Part shown: positions 62,428 to 64,000 of the stretch, piece after piece
How the letters are laid out: every line of letters begins with the position of its first letter
Numbering within the stretch: position 1 is the first letter of the stretch
Assembly: GCA_934691625.1 (NCBI GenBank)
Contig: CAKUTA010000007.1
Coordinates: 37,983-101,982, forward strand
Length of the DNA: 64,000 nt
Direction of reading: 5' to 3'
Source of the DNA: an uncultured Bacteroidales bacterium
GTDB taxonomy: Bacteria; Bacteroidota; Bacteroidia; Bacteroidales; UBA932
Program-made: the position numbers and the translations under genes
Notes under the pieces: model-generated
The model's input: only the letters and a program-made list of their open reading frames with translations
What the model was told of the DNA's origin: nothing
The model's database searches: none

Positions 62428-62450
62428 AATCATAATATACTGAGAGTTAA

Positions 62451-63803
<1,353 letters not shown>

Positions 63804-63823
63804 TCAATTTCGGGCAGATAAAT

Positions 63824-63855
63824 CATATATACATGATGACATCGCTCTGCCACAA
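63824..63855 (-). promoter_or_regulatory. Possible promoter of eno
   Basis: On the minus strand, TTG (63853-63855), 21 bases, then TATATATG (63824-63831), one mismatch from TAnnTTTG. It lies about 57 bases before the eno ATG. Confidence 0.35.
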
Positions 63856-63948
63856 GAAAATTTTGCAGCAAAACTCAAGCCATTTTCCTGGGTATCCGGA
63901 AAAATACCAACAAGTGATGATAAGCCTCACCCGCGTGCACAAAAAAAA

Positions 63949-63984
63949 GGACACCCCGGATGATCTGACTCACCCGGGGTGTCC
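63949..63984 (-). terminator. Strong terminator of a gene beyond the right edge
   Basis: Perfect 11-base arms GGACACCCCGG (63949-63959) and CCGGGGTGTCC (63974-63984). On the minus strand eight T follow. It must serve a minus-strand gene to the right of the window, since eno lies downstream of it. Confidence 0.8.
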
Positions 63985-64000
63985 CGAAGAACGGCGGCTG

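Overview
The window comes from a gut-type member of the Bacteroidota, most likely order Bacteroidales. The evidence is four SusC/SusD outer-membrane pairs, many lipoproteins with a Bacteroidetes-style lipobox, TAnnTTTG (-7) promoter boxes without E. coli-like sites, and the Bacteroidetes gene order of the F-type ATP synthase. GC is near one half over most of the window. I do not assign a genus.

Region 1 (1-9150, + strand) is a glycerophosphodiester-linked uptake locus: the C-terminal half of a glycerophosphodiester phosphodiesterase (GDPD), SusC, SusD, a GDPD lipoprotein carrying a long beta-helix-like repeat module, and a BACON lipoprotein carrying the same module. Region 2 (9279-13685) holds a palindromic repeat, a small membrane protein, a PPC/DUF296 protein, an ATP-grasp-like plus Sel1-repeat pair and an outer-membrane porin.

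Region 3 (13680-42911, all - strand) is a run of about 29 kb that reads as two polysaccharide-utilisation modules laid end to end. The upstream module starts with GH20 and GH109 enzymes, then SusC, SusD, a one-domain binding lipoprotein, a 44-residue peptide gene, two double-domain binding lipoproteins with fimbrillin-like N-termini, a GH31 enzyme fused to a thioredoxin-like domain, and two DUF4874/DUF4832 proteins. The downstream module repeats the plan: SusC, SusD, three one-domain binding lipoproteins, one DUF4874/DUF4832 protein and a metallophosphoesterase. GH20 and GH109 point to amino-sugar-containing glycans, possibly host glycans; this is inference. I see no hybrid two-component sensor or sigma/anti-sigma pair in it.

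Region 4 (42912-46805) contains a folded MITE-like element, a small group of genes (hemerythrin protein, LuxR-type regulator, DUF4491 membrane protein), a second copy of the palindromic repeat, folD, tRNA-Ser(UGA) and about 500 bases without a convincing gene. Region 5 (46806-53771, - strand) is a compact four-gene locus (SusC, SusD, GH18, DUF1735-LamG lipoprotein) with the composition of N-glycan-type loci. Region 6 (53943-63767, - strand) is housekeeping: enolase, then atpD-C-B-E-F-H-A-G followed directly by a secreted papain-like (C1B) peptidase. A strong terminator at the right edge belongs to a gene outside the window.
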